Source: Thermoplasmata archaeon
Lineage (GTDB): Archaea > Thermoplasmatota > E2 > UBA202 > JdFR-43
Length of the DNA: 6,871 nt
Direction of reading: 5' to 3'
Assembly (NCBI GenBank): GCA_021157745.1
Contig: JAGGWA010000015.1
Coordinates: forward strand, 1-6,871
Of this stretch, positions 1-6,771 are shown piece by piece; position 1 is the stretch's first letter, and every line of letters starts with the position of its first letter. The position numbers were made by a program, and so were the translations under genes. The notes beneath the pieces are model-generated. The model did not search any database, was not told where the DNA came from, and worked only from the letters and a program-made list of their open reading frames with translations.

Positions 1-808
1 AAAGGAAATCGAGCAATTGTTCTTCATTTGCATCCTTTATAACCAATTTTCCATCCTTTACAACGTCTACGCCTAAAAAACTCCCTTCTATTCCCAGAGC
101 TTTTTTAATTGCATATGTTGTTGAGCCGCCTCCAATGATATAGTTTCCTTTCCTGCATATCAATGCCATGAAAGATGCAATGCTTTCCTTCATTTCTTTG
201 TCGCTTGCTATCAAAATCTTCCCTTGTTGAACATTTCCGCCCAAAGTTTTTGCATATCCATAAATCTTTAACTCAAGTTTATCTTTCCTGAAAGCCTCCT
301 CATCAATGTCAATTATCTCAGCATCAACCGAGTCATCAAAGTTTGCTATTACTTCAGCTGCCATCTCAGGTGTGAAAGCAAATACGCCAGAATACATTTT
401 CACGCCAGCAGGCACACCGAGCATGGCTATTCTATCCTTAACAACAGAATATACATCTCTGGCTGTTCCGTCACCGCCAACAAAAACTATTGCGTCCACG
501 CCATGTTTCATAAATTCAATACATGCTTTTTTTGTATCCATGGCTGTAGTCGGATTGTTACATTGATATACAACTCTCGCTTTTATTCCAGCATCCTTGC
601 ATTCATCTTCTCCCATTTCATGCGAGGCTGTAAAAATTTGCACATCAATTTTCTTTTCTCTCAAAGCTTTCAGAAATTTTATTGCTTTTTGCGGTGCTTC
701 TTTTTTGGCTCCTCTTTTTATCGCCTCCTGCAACATTCCGTCTGTTCCTTTTAACCCAACTTTTCCACCCATGCCTGCTATGGGATTGACAACGAAGCCA
801 ATCTTCAT
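1..808 (-). CDS. COG3199-type ATP/polyphosphate-dependent NAD kinase-like protein, C-terminus cut by window edge
   Basis: Predicted cytoplasmic NAD kinase-fold protein; the family is annotated as phosphorylating NAD to NADP with ATP or polyphosphate. The reading frame is open for 269 codons from ATG at 808-806 to the left edge. Seen in the translation: an N-terminal beta-strand and loop [15 protein letters not shown] (1-15), then GLKGTDG (18-24), NPTTA (85-89), and the diagnostic nucleotide-binding motif GGDGTARD (111-118). Further on are GGGSTT (226-231) and [12 protein letters not shown] (245-256). This order is typical of COG3199 rather than of classical short NadK. Family members are usually about 350-370 residues, so roughly 80-100 residues should lie beyond the window. 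The start is fixed by the family N-terminus and by its ATGA overlap with the trpB stop codon, which implies translational coupling; no clear Shine-Dalgarno precedes it. Family assignment is firm. Substrate and phosphate donor cannot be read from sequence, and some relatives are AcoX-like proteins of unproven activity. Confidence 0.9.
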   Translation of the reverse strand, partial: MKIGFVVNPIAGMGGKVGLKGTDGMLQEAIKRGAKKEAPQKAIKFLKALREKKIDVQIFTASHEMGEDECKDAGIKARVVYQCNNPTTAMDTKKACIEFMKHGVDAIVFVGGDGTARDVYSVVKDRIAMLGVPAGVKMYSGVFAFTPEMAAEVIANFDDSVDAEIIDIDEEAFRKDKLELKIYGYAKTLGGNVQQGKILIASDKEMKESIASFMALICRKGNYIIGGGSTTYAIKKALGIEGSFLGVDVVKDGKLVIKDANEEQLLDFL

Positions 809-2145
809 ATTTCTGGCAGATTTTTCAAAGCTTCTTTTATCAAGTCATCTGGATATTCATAGTCCTGAAGCATTCCATGGTTAAAGGCATCGTAAGCAGC
901 CAAATCAAAGTGACCATGGCCACTATTCACAAAAACGATTGTTTTTTCCTCGCCGTTCTCCTTGCATTTTATTGCCTCATCAATGGCAGCCTTGACGGCG
1001 TGCGCCGCCTCTGGGGCGACGAGGAAACCTTCGGTCTGGGCGAATATTTTTGCTGCCTCGAAAACTTCATTCTGGTAAAAGGCTTTTGCCTTTATTATGC
1101 CATCTTCAACTAGCTTGCATAATGAGGGGGCATCGCCGTGATAGCGTAGACCGCCAGCATGTATGGCCGGGGGAATGAAGGTATGACCAAGAGTATACAT
1201 TTTCAACAACGGAGTAAGGCGAGCGGTGTCGCCATAATCATATCTGTACACGCCTTTTGTAAGCGTAGGGCAAGCCATTGGTTCGGCTGCTATTATTTCA
1301 ATATCTTCTCCACGCAGCTTATCATAAACGAATGGAAATGCACCTCCAGAAAAATTGCTCCCTCCGCCGACACATCCTATAACGACGTCTGGCTTCTCTT
1401 CAATGCTTTCGAACTGCTTTTTCATTTCTAAGCCGATTATGGTTTGATGCAGGACAACGTGGTTCAAAACAGAGCCAAGAGCATATTTTGTATTTTCATG
1501 GGTTGCAGCATCCTCAACTGCCTCGCTAATCGCAATTCCAAGACTTCCGCTGGTGTCAGGCCTCTCCTTCAAAATTTTTCTTCCTGCCTCTGTAGCATTG
1601 CTCGGACTCGGTATAACTTTTGCTCCCCATGCCTCCATCATAATGCGGCGATAAGGCTTCTGTTCATAGCTCACCTTAACCATATACACAGTCAGAGCAA
1701 GCTCAAAAAGGCGGGCGGCAAAAGCGAGGGCGGAGCCCCACTGACCAGCGCCCGTCTCTGTTGTAAGCCTTTCAACACCCTCCTTTGCATTGTAATATGC
1801 CTGAGCAACCGCTGTATTTGGCTTGTGGCTCCCTGGCGGACTTACGCCTTCCCACTTGTAATATATTTTTGCAGGCGTTTTGAGAAATTTTTCGAGGCGG
1901 GTGGCTCTAATCAGGGGAGTGGGGCGCCATATACGATATATTTCCTTTATCTCTTCCGGAATGGCAATCCATCTCTGTCTGCTCATTTCCTGCTTTATTA
2001 ACTCTTTCGGAAATATTGCTTCAAGCTCATTCGGCTTCAATGGCTCTAACGTTGAAGGATTTAATGGCGGTGGAAGCTCTATTTCAGCCTGTATGTTGTA
2101 CCACTTGCTCGGCATTTCATTTTCATCAAGCATTATTTTTTTCAT
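805..2145 (-). CDS. trpB: Tryptophan synthase beta chain, TrpB2 subfamily
   Basis: PLP enzyme that condenses indole with serine to give tryptophan; some TrpB2 proteins are reported to prefer O-phosphoserine. Positions are numbered from the ATG at 2145 (446 residues). The PLP lysine lies in GSHKPNTA (K108). ETGAGQWG (130-137) carries the catalytic glutamate E130. The phosphate-binding loop is GGGSN (260-264), and SGHG (408-411) lies near the C-terminus. The long N-terminal extension, the segment [14 protein letters not shown] and GLRYHGD are hallmarks of TrpB2 rather than the TrpA-partnered TrpB1. No trpA or other trp gene is adjacent, so the context suggests a stand-alone indole-salvage enzyme. 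An in-frame TTG at 2154 would add three residues. The ATG is preferred because a TATA element is centred about 25 nt upstream, giving a leaderless start. The stop overlaps the start of the NAD-kinase-like gene. Family certainty is high; the role as salvage enzyme is inference. Confidence 0.95.
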   Translation of the reverse strand: MKKIMLDENEMPSKWYNIQAEIELPPPLNPSTLEPLKPNELEAIFPKELIKQEMSRQRWIAIPEEIKEIYRIWRPTPLIRATRLEKFLKTPAKIYYKWEGVSPPGSHKPNTAVAQAYYNAKEGVERLTTETGAGQWGSALAFAARLFELALTVYMVKVSYEQKPYRRIMMEAWGAKVIPSPSNATEAGRKILKERPDTSGSLGIAISEAVEDAATHENTKYALGSVLNHVVLHQTIIGLEMKKQFESIEEKPDVVIGCVGGGSNFSGGAFPFVYDKLRGEDIEIIAAEPMACPTLTKGVYRYDYGDTARLTPLLKMYTLGHTFIPPAIHAGGLRYHGDAPSLCKLVEDGIIKAKAFYQNEVFEAAKIFAQTEGFLVAPEAAHAVKAAIDEAIKCKENGEEKTIVFVNSGHGHFDLAAYDAFNHGMLQDYEYPDDLIKEALKNLPEI

Positions 2146-2164
2146 ATTATGCAATGCAGAACAT

Positions 2165-2173
2165 AAATATAAA
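2165..2173 (-). promoter_or_regulatory. TATA box of the trpB2 / NAD-kinase-like operon
   Basis: On the minus strand the sequence reads TTTATATTT, with an A-rich stretch just upstream that could act as BRE. Its centre is about 24-25 nt from the ATG at 2145, the usual TATA-to-transcription-start distance in Archaea, so the mRNA should begin at or next to the start codon. This is a pattern match only; no transcription data are available. Confidence 0.55.
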
Positions 2174-2180
2174 TTTTTGT

Positions 2181-2192
2181 GTAAATATTTAC
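2181..2192. promoter_or_regulatory. 12-bp perfect palindrome, candidate operator in the divergent promoter region
   Basis: GTAAATATTTAC is identical to its own reverse complement. It lies in the 97-bp gap between trpB2 and the methyltransferase gene, just upstream of the trpB TATA box, where a bound dimer could cover the BRE and block TFB. It is also upstream of the candidate TATA of the plus-strand gene, so one site could affect both. The symmetry is seen directly. The operator role is inferred, and an AT-rich palindrome of this length can arise by chance. Confidence 0.35.
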
Positions 2193-2212
2193 CTTAAACA
2201 GCATTTTTATTC

Positions 2213-2222
2213 ATTAAAAATT
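2213..2222 (+). promoter_or_regulatory. Candidate TATA box for the methyltransferase gene
   Basis: ATTAAAAATT is centred about 25 nt before the ATG at 2243, matching the spacing at the three other unit-leading genes in the window. The surrounding region is A/T-rich throughout, so the match is weaker than for trpB2. It is the main support for choosing the 2243 start. Confidence 0.4.
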
Positions 2223-2242
2223 AAAAAGCTTGCAAATATATC

Positions 2243-2887
2243 ATGGTGAAATTGCGCCATATCTGGCTGGCAATGCTTATAAAAATGATGCAAAAGATTT
2301 CACCTAAAGAAGTTGTTATCGGAGACAAAAATTATATTGTATCGGAAAAAGTATTCAATCCAAAGCGTTTCTACACAAGCGAGCTCATGCTGGCTAACAT
2401 GCAGATAAAGGAAGGAAGCATTGTTCTTGATATGGGAACAGGCTCGGGTGTTTTAGCTATAGAGGCTGCTAAAAAAGCAAGCGTTGTGTTTGCTGCTGAT
2501 ATAAGCAAGGAAGCTATAAAAATTGCAAGAGAAAATGCGGAATTGAATGGAATAAACAACATAGAATTCATTCAAAGCGATTTATTTTCTTCCTTGCCGC
2601 ATATAAAATTCGATATCATTCTATTTAACCCTCCCTATCTTGATTTAAAGCCGAAAAGCATTTTTGATTACGCAATATGTGATTATAAAAAGAGAACAAT
2701 AAAGAGATTCTTGAAAGAGGCGAAAGATTATTTGAAAGAGAATGGACACATTGAAATTGCCTATTCTTCCATTGCGGATCCGTATGTTGTTATGGAATAT
2801 GCTAAAAATATTGGATGGAAAATCGAAAAGATTGCGGAAAAGAAAATACCTGGAGAAAAATTGTATGTTTTCAAGCTTATTCCTTAG
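2243..2887 (+). CDS. HemK/PrmC-like class I SAM-dependent methyltransferase (NPPY type)
   Basis: Cytoplasmic methyltransferase of 214 residues with a Rossmann-fold SAM-binding domain. Motif I is VLDMGTGSG (61-69). The acidic residue contacting the SAM ribose is D86 in AADIS, and a further SAM-contacting acidic residue is probably D113 in QSDLF. The catalytic NPPY tetrapeptide (129-132) is typical of enzymes that methylate a planar amide or exocyclic amine, such as release-factor glutamine (PrmC/Mtq2) or adenine/guanine N-methyltransferases. The short N-terminal region has FNPKRFYTSELM (38-49) instead of the longer PrmC helical domain, as in compact archaeal relatives. The target is not evident; aRF1 glutamine methylation is one candidate, rRNA or tRNA another. 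It is transcribed divergently from trpB2, and its TAG stop overlaps the TAA of the opposing hydrolase gene. The start is uncertain: ATGs at 2273, 2285 and 2288 are in frame, and the first 10-15 residues look poorly conserved. The 2243 start is kept because of its promoter spacing. Confidence 0.85.
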   Translation: MVKLRHIWLAMLIKMMQKISPKEVVIGDKNYIVSEKVFNPKRFYTSELMLANMQIKEGSIVLDMGTGSGVLAIEAAKKASVVFAADISKEAIKIARENAELNGINNIEFIQSDLFSSLPHIKFDIILFNPPYLDLKPKSIFDYAICDYKKRTIKRFLKEAKDYLKENGHIEIAYSSIADPYVVMEYAKNIGWKIEKIAEKKIPGEKLYVFKLIP

Positions 2888-5439
2888 CTTTTATATTTTT
2901 TATAGAAGGCAAATGCTATTATGGCAAGTATTGCAATAACTGGAACCACAAAAATTGTTGTGTTTCCTTCTTTTTCTTTTGTTGTCTCAATTTCAAATGT
3001 TTTTGCATCCATGTAATATATTTTTCCATTGCTGCTGAAGGCAACTCTCCCATTAAAAGCTATTGCATTTGAAAGTATTGGAGTTGTTATGTAATTGTAT
3101 ATACTTTCCATTTCATGCGCAGGAGCGAAACTCCAGACTGCTTTTCCATCACTTTTATTTACAGCATAGAAGCGGCCATCATCGCTTCCAAAGAAAATAT
3201 AGCTGCCATATGCCATGATTTCACCATGTATGGAGGCATTGCTGCTGTATGTCCATATTTTATGCCCCTCTTCATCCAGACAATAAACATTTCCATCCAA
3301 AGATGCAAAATATACTCTTCCATCCCTTTCTATTGCTTTTGTAACGATTCCCCATCCCGCCGTATATTTCCATATTAATTTTCCATTTTCATCGATGCAG
3401 TATAAGCAACCATCATATGATGAAGCATATATTCGTCCCCTGTAATATGAAATTTTTTCCACAGGAAGCGTTGCATTGAATTGCCATTTTATTTTGTCAT
3501 TGTAGCAATAAACGCTTTTGTTGCTTGCAATATACAATGCCTTTCCATATTCTATATCGCTTGCATATATCCCAAGAATCTTTTCATCATTTTTATAGAC
3601 GCCATCTCCAGCTATGTAAACATTGCCATTTTCAATACAGATTGCATTACCTCCTTTGTATGTGGAAATTATATGGCCATTCTCATCGATGCAGTATGTT
3701 TTGTTTGATGTGACAACATATATATTTCCATTTGCTTCAATTTCATTCACATTTCCATCCAAGGTTTTGCTCCATAAAATGCTTCCGTTTGCATCTAAAG
3801 CAAGTATGTTGTTATCAAAGCCAGCGTATATGTTTTTTCCGTCTGTTGCAAGCTTCGCATATTTGTAATTGCTTGTATTGGCATCACTGCAAAACACATA
3901 TTCCCATAATGGCATGGCTTCCCTTCCTTTATTCATGTTGCCTTTTTCATAATTTGGCTCAAAATCGTAAGGCACGCCATATATTTTTGTCCACCCAGCA
4001 GCGGGCACGTCTCTTACACCTTTCAATTTGTACAGCGAGGATGTATTCCATACGTAGTTGGGATTTCCATAGAAGCCCCAGAGTCCATTATCCCATATCA
4101 TGTTTCCGTCGGTGATTTCTATGTAGGTTGTGAAATCCGATATGGGCGGAGTTGACATTATTTTTTTGACAACGTTGGCATCTATCCTTCCATAATATTT
4201 TTTGCCCAATTCTTCAAATTTTATATCCCTGTCGCTTGGAGTGTAGAAGAAAGTGTAATACTGGTAGCCTGTTGCATTGAGTAGCAAATGAGCGAGTCTA
4301 AAAATAGGGGCTTTCAGAAATTCATAGCCTAAAATTTCCCGTCTCACTTTAAAGTTAAATGGATTGTTTGCACTCCATAAAAAGCCATTTTTTGTTCTTT
4401 CAACAGCATAATGATACAAGCCAAACTCAAACAAAGCGATTTCTTTTGCTTTGGCATCAGCTATAAGCCATTGCGAATTCATAACACCTGTATTTTCTTT
4501 GAGCATATATTCAATTATTTCATCAATGTTGTTTGCATACTGCATTGCCATCCTTGTTCTTATTGCAAGAGGAATGCCACGAAGCTTGTAATAGCCCTGT
4601 ATGAACGTGGTTTCTATCATCGCCAAGCCTGCATCATTCTGCCAGTAATCTTCGTCGCTCCATATTAAGCCAGGCGACGTTGCTATAATAATGCGGTGCC
4701 CGCTGCTTGGCTCTATATCCAGAATGACATTCCATCTCTGAGCAATATAGTAGGTATACCACCATCCTCCACACCACACAGCATCGCTTATAACGATGTT
4801 TCCATCTTTGGTGGCGTTGCCGACGGCTGCAAAACCATTGCAGTGCTCGGATGGGCTAAAATCAAAATATATTTCTTTTCCTTCAAGCTGTGGGAAAAAT
4901 CTGGCTATGCCATGCATGATGTCACGCCCAATATGAATGCTTTTTGTTGGATTCGTTAATATGCTCATTAGCTCATACATTTCATTCAATGTTAGAATAT
5001 CTTCATATGTGACATCTCTTCCATAAAATTTCTGTCCCCTCGCTTTTACTCCATCTGCTATTCCCTTTATTTCTTCTCTGTATTCCTCAGGATAATAAGG
5101 CCAGAATATTTTCATCGCCTGTTTTTTACATGATTCCCACCATGAATAAGAAAGCTTCTCATATTGAGATGAATTCTTATCTATAGGCAAATATTTTATT
5201 ACGATGGGACAATTATGTATTATATTGCTCCATCTATACATCATGTCCAATATTTCCGCATATAAAAGATAGCCATGCTGGTAGCCACGCTGATATGCAT
5301 CGCCTTCTATATGAACATAAATGTAACCCTGAACATTGTAGCGGCATGCATTTTTATAAACATCGTTTCCAACAACATTTATTTCATAATTCAGAGGAGT
5401 TATGATCAACAACGCAAGCAGCAATGAAAGCAACTTCAT
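2884..5439 (-). CDS. Secreted, membrane-anchored phospholipase B-like / C45 Ntn-hydrolase fused to a PQQ-like beta-propeller
   Basis: Large extracytoplasmic protein of 851 residues. Residues 1-18 form a signal peptide (MKLLSLLLALLIITP) without a lipobox. EGDAYQRGYQHG (45-56) is the N-terminal motif of C45/phospholipase-B-like proteins. SEHCNGFAAVGNATKDG (197-213) places C200 as probable autoproteolytic nucleophile of an N-terminal-nucleophile hydrolase. SPGLIWSDEDYW (255-266), IETTF (275-279) and NSQWLIAD (321-328) echo the SYPG-DDFY, ETT and NNQWMIVD blocks of phospholipase-B-like (LAMA) proteins. Residues about 525-817 hold roughly eight repeats of the type VYFASLDGNVYCLD...G.KIW, a PQQ-like (PQQ_2) propeller; the third repeat is degenerate. 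Residues 828-845 are a hydrophobic anchor followed by KKYKS, putting the bulk of the protein outside the cell. Amide or ester hydrolysis at the surface is likely; the actual substrate is unknown. PQQ binding is not implied, since such propellers are often structural. It is a single gene facing the methyltransferase tail to tail and divergent from nreA. Confidence 0.85.
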   Translation of the reverse strand: MKLLSLLLALLIITPLNYEINVVGNDVYKNACRYNVQGYIYVHIEGDAYQRGYQHGYLLYAEILDMMYRWSNIIHNCPIVIKYLPIDKNSSQYEKLSYSWWESCKKQAMKIFWPYYPEEYREEIKGIADGVKARGQKFYGRDVTYEDILTLNEMYELMSILTNPTKSIHIGRDIMHGIARFFPQLEGKEIYFDFSPSEHCNGFAAVGNATKDGNIVISDAVWCGGWWYTYYIAQRWNVILDIEPSSGHRIIIATSPGLIWSDEDYWQNDAGLAMIETTFIQGYYKLRGIPLAIRTRMAMQYANNIDEIIEYMLKENTGVMNSQWLIADAKAKEIALFEFGLYHYAVERTKNGFLWSANNPFNFKVRREILGYEFLKAPIFRLAHLLLNATGYQYYTFFYTPSDRDIKFEELGKKYYGRIDANVVKKIMSTPPISDFTTYIEITDGNMIWDNGLWGFYGNPNYVWNTSSLYKLKGVRDVPAAGWTKIYGVPYDFEPNYEKGNMNKGREAMPLWEYVFCSDANTSNYKYAKLATDGKNIYAGFDNNILALDANGSILWSKTLDGNVNEIEANGNIYVVTSNKTYCIDENGHIISTYKGGNAICIENGNVYIAGDGVYKNDEKILGIYASDIEYGKALYIASNKSVYCYNDKIKWQFNATLPVEKISYYRGRIYASSYDGCLYCIDENGKLIWKYTAGWGIVTKAIERDGRVYFASLDGNVYCLDEEGHKIWTYSSNASIHGEIMAYGSYIFFGSDDGRFYAVNKSDGKAVWSFAPAHEMESIYNYITTPILSNAIAFNGRVAFSSNGKIYYMDAKTFEIETTKEKEGNTTIFVVPVIAILAIIAFAFYKKYKS
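2889..2901 (+). terminator. Oligo-T tract, possible archaeal terminator of the methyltransferase mRNA
   Basis: TTTTATATTTTTT begins two bases after the TAG stop. Archaeal RNA polymerase commonly terminates at such T runs without a hairpin. Because it lies inside the 3' end of the opposing hydrolase gene, where it encodes the lysine-rich tail, coding constraint is an alternative explanation. Confidence 0.35.
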
Positions 5440-5459
5440 GTAAAAGAAAGCTTTTATTG

Positions 5460-5468
5460 TTTAAAAAA
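5460..5468 (-). promoter_or_regulatory. TATA box of the hydrolase-propeller gene
   Basis: The minus strand reads TTTTTTAAA, centred 25 nt from the ATG at 5439, which predicts a leaderless transcript. It lies in the 75-bp gap shared with the divergent nreA promoter. Pattern match only. Confidence 0.5.
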
Positions 5469-5486
5469 TCTTTTCACTGCGCAAAG

Positions 5487-5494
5487 TATTTTAT
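5487..5494 (+). promoter_or_regulatory. TATA box of nreA
   Basis: TATTTTAT is preceded by GCGCAAAG, a reasonable BRE, and centred about 24-25 nt before the GTG at 5515. It predicts a leaderless nreA mRNA starting with GTG and supports that start codon; an ATG two bases earlier is out of frame and followed at once by a stop. Confidence 0.5.
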
Positions 5495-5514
5495 TTCCGC
5501 CATTTTAATTTAAT

Positions 5515-6771
5515 GTGAAAACAAAGCCCCGCAAGCTTATTTCAACAGATGAAAGCATTTGCATAAGGTGCAGGGGAACAAAGCTTCTGTGCGGTAAGCC
5601 TCGTTGTCCCATCCTTGTTAAATATTATGCAGCAAGAAAAAATGAAGAGCTCATAGATAAAAACATTTATGGCTCTTCTCCGCCTTCAATATTCGTTGGT
5701 CGCCAGGGCTACCCAAAAGTTAGCATTGGACCAATGATTCCTCCTTTGCAGGGAGACACATCATACATGGATACTCCAGAACTATGGCATGATAAAAGCA
5801 TAGATGAGATAGTTGACTTTAGAATGAAACTCATAAGGGGGAAGCATCGCATTCATGTTACAAATCTGAATGACAAAATTGCTCAGTACACGCAAGAAAT
5901 AGCCATGGCTTACAAGCCTGTGGAAATGGAAGTGGAATTCGAAAAGAAGCCATCTGGACACATAGCTTTGTATGATGAAGTTCAGCCACATGGTCCTGCT
6001 GCGAAAATAAAAAGGCTCTGGGTTGAGAATCCAAAAGTGGATAGAAAGGTGGAAAAGTTGTATTACGATGAGGTTAAAGCCAAAGAAGCTATTTTGATGC
6101 TTTACAATCAGAATGTGTTCGTTTCCCAGATACAGAAAGCCTTCTCTGCTGGAATATTTGGGATAGAGAAAAAGTTTGTGCCGACGAGATGGAGCATTAC
6201 AGCCGTGGACAGCATGATTGGAGATGAGCTGGTAAAAGAAGTAAAAAGGCAGCCTTTGATTGACTCCATCCATGTGTATTACACAAAAAGCCTCGATAAC
6301 TTATGGGTTGTTGTAATGTATCCAAGCAGCTGGGAATATGAGCTCATAGAGGCATGGTATCCCAACACGACATGGAACCCGTTGGGCAAAAAAATAGTAA
6401 TGTTTGGAGACCACGAATTTTATAAGGGAAGGAAAACATACGCTTCGATAGGGGGCTGCTACTATGCTGCCCGCATGGCAGCCGCAGAGCATTTGCGCCG
6501 CATGCGGCGCCAGGCAGGCGTTGTTGTGTTGCGCGAGATACATCCTGGCTATATAATGCCAGTTGGCGTGTGGAATGTTCGCGAGAATGTCAGAAGGGCT
6601 TTGAAGGGTGATGCGAGGAAATTTGATTCTCTGAAGGAGGCTTTGCTCTTTGTTTCTTCAATACTTTTCATTCCAGTGCGGAGATGGATAGAGACAAGTG
6701 TTTTGCTGCAGAATAGAATAAAGCAGACAAGGCTGGAGGATTTCTATGAAGTGCAAAAGCGCGCTGAATAA
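5515..6771 (+). CDS. nreA: DNA repair protein NreA
   Basis: Archaeal DNA repair protein of 418 residues; haloarchaeal NreA is linked to tolerance of DNA damage and binds the sliding clamp PCNA. Seen here: a basic N-terminus followed by a putative zinc site C16-x2-C19-x6-C26-x4-C31. The Nre_N region follows, with GYPKVSIGPM (65-74) and the Nre core up to about 285. The Nre_C region contains SIGGCYYAARMAAAEHL (311-327). The protein ends in QTRLEDFY (404-411), a clean match to the PIP box Qxx[ILM]xx[FY][FY] that docks into PCNA. Length and domain order are normal for the family and nothing is missing. The start is GTG, supported by a TATA element 25 nt upstream. The last 26 bases overlap a radical SAM gene in the +1 frame, so the two are likely co-transcribed and coupled. 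The biochemical activity of NreA is not established. Confidence 0.93.
   Translation: MKTKPRKLISTDESICIRCRGTKLLCGKPRCPILVKYYAARKNEELIDKNIYGSSPPSIFVGRQGYPKVSIGPMIPPLQGDTSYMDTPELWHDKSIDEIVDFRMKLIRGKHRIHVTNLNDKIAQYTQEIAMAYKPVEMEVEFEKKPSGHIALYDEVQPHGPAAKIKRLWVENPKVDRKVEKLYYDEVKAKEAILMLYNQNVFVSQIQKAFSAGIFGIEKKFVPTRWSITAVDSMIGDELVKEVKRQPLIDSIHVYYTKSLDNLWVVVMYPSSWEYELIEAWYPNTTWNPLGKKIVMFGDHEFYKGRKTYASIGGCYYAARMAAAEHLRRMRRQAGVVVLREIHPGYIMPVGVWNVRENVRRALKGDARKFDSLKEALLFVSSILFIPVRRWIETSVLLQNRIKQTRLEDFYEVQKRAE
6495..6510. repeat. 16-bp perfect GC palindrome inside nreA
   Basis: GCGCCGCATGCGGCGC is its own reverse complement and is entirely G/C apart from the central AT, in an otherwise A/T-rich neighbourhood. 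It falls in codons for L-R-R-M-R-R of NreA and uses CGC/CGG arginine codons, while AGA/AGG codons are frequent elsewhere in this gene. It could form a stable hairpin in mRNA or single-stranded DNA. No function can be assigned from the sequence. Confidence 0.6.
6735..6740 (+). promoter_or_regulatory. Shine-Dalgarno sequence of the radical SAM gene
   Basis: GGAGGA lies with about five bases between it and the ATG at 6746, an ideal anti-16S match, and it fixes the start of the downstream gene. It is embedded in the nreA codons for L-E-D of the PIP box, so the same bases serve two purposes. It is the only strong Shine-Dalgarno seen before a gene in this window. Confidence 0.75.

Noticed and set aside
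996..1012. GC-rich inverted motif GGCG-TG-CGCC in trpB2 as a relative of the nreA palindrome
   Set aside because: Only four base pairs are symmetric, and it encodes the conserved E-A-A-H-A-V peptide of TrpB, which explains it.
1444..2001. 185-codon open frame on the plus strand
   Set aside because: It is antisense to the well-supported trpB2, has no recognisable domain, and has the composition expected from a shadow frame.
2146..2154. TTG start for trpB2 at 2154
   Set aside because: It would lie only about 15 nt from the TATA centre and adds three residues of no family value; the ATG at 2145 fits the spacing better. It cannot be fully excluded.
5782..6273. 163-codon open frame on the minus strand
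   Set aside because: It is antisense to nreA, rich in F/H/Y as shadow frames of this genome tend to be, and has no promoter or family signature.
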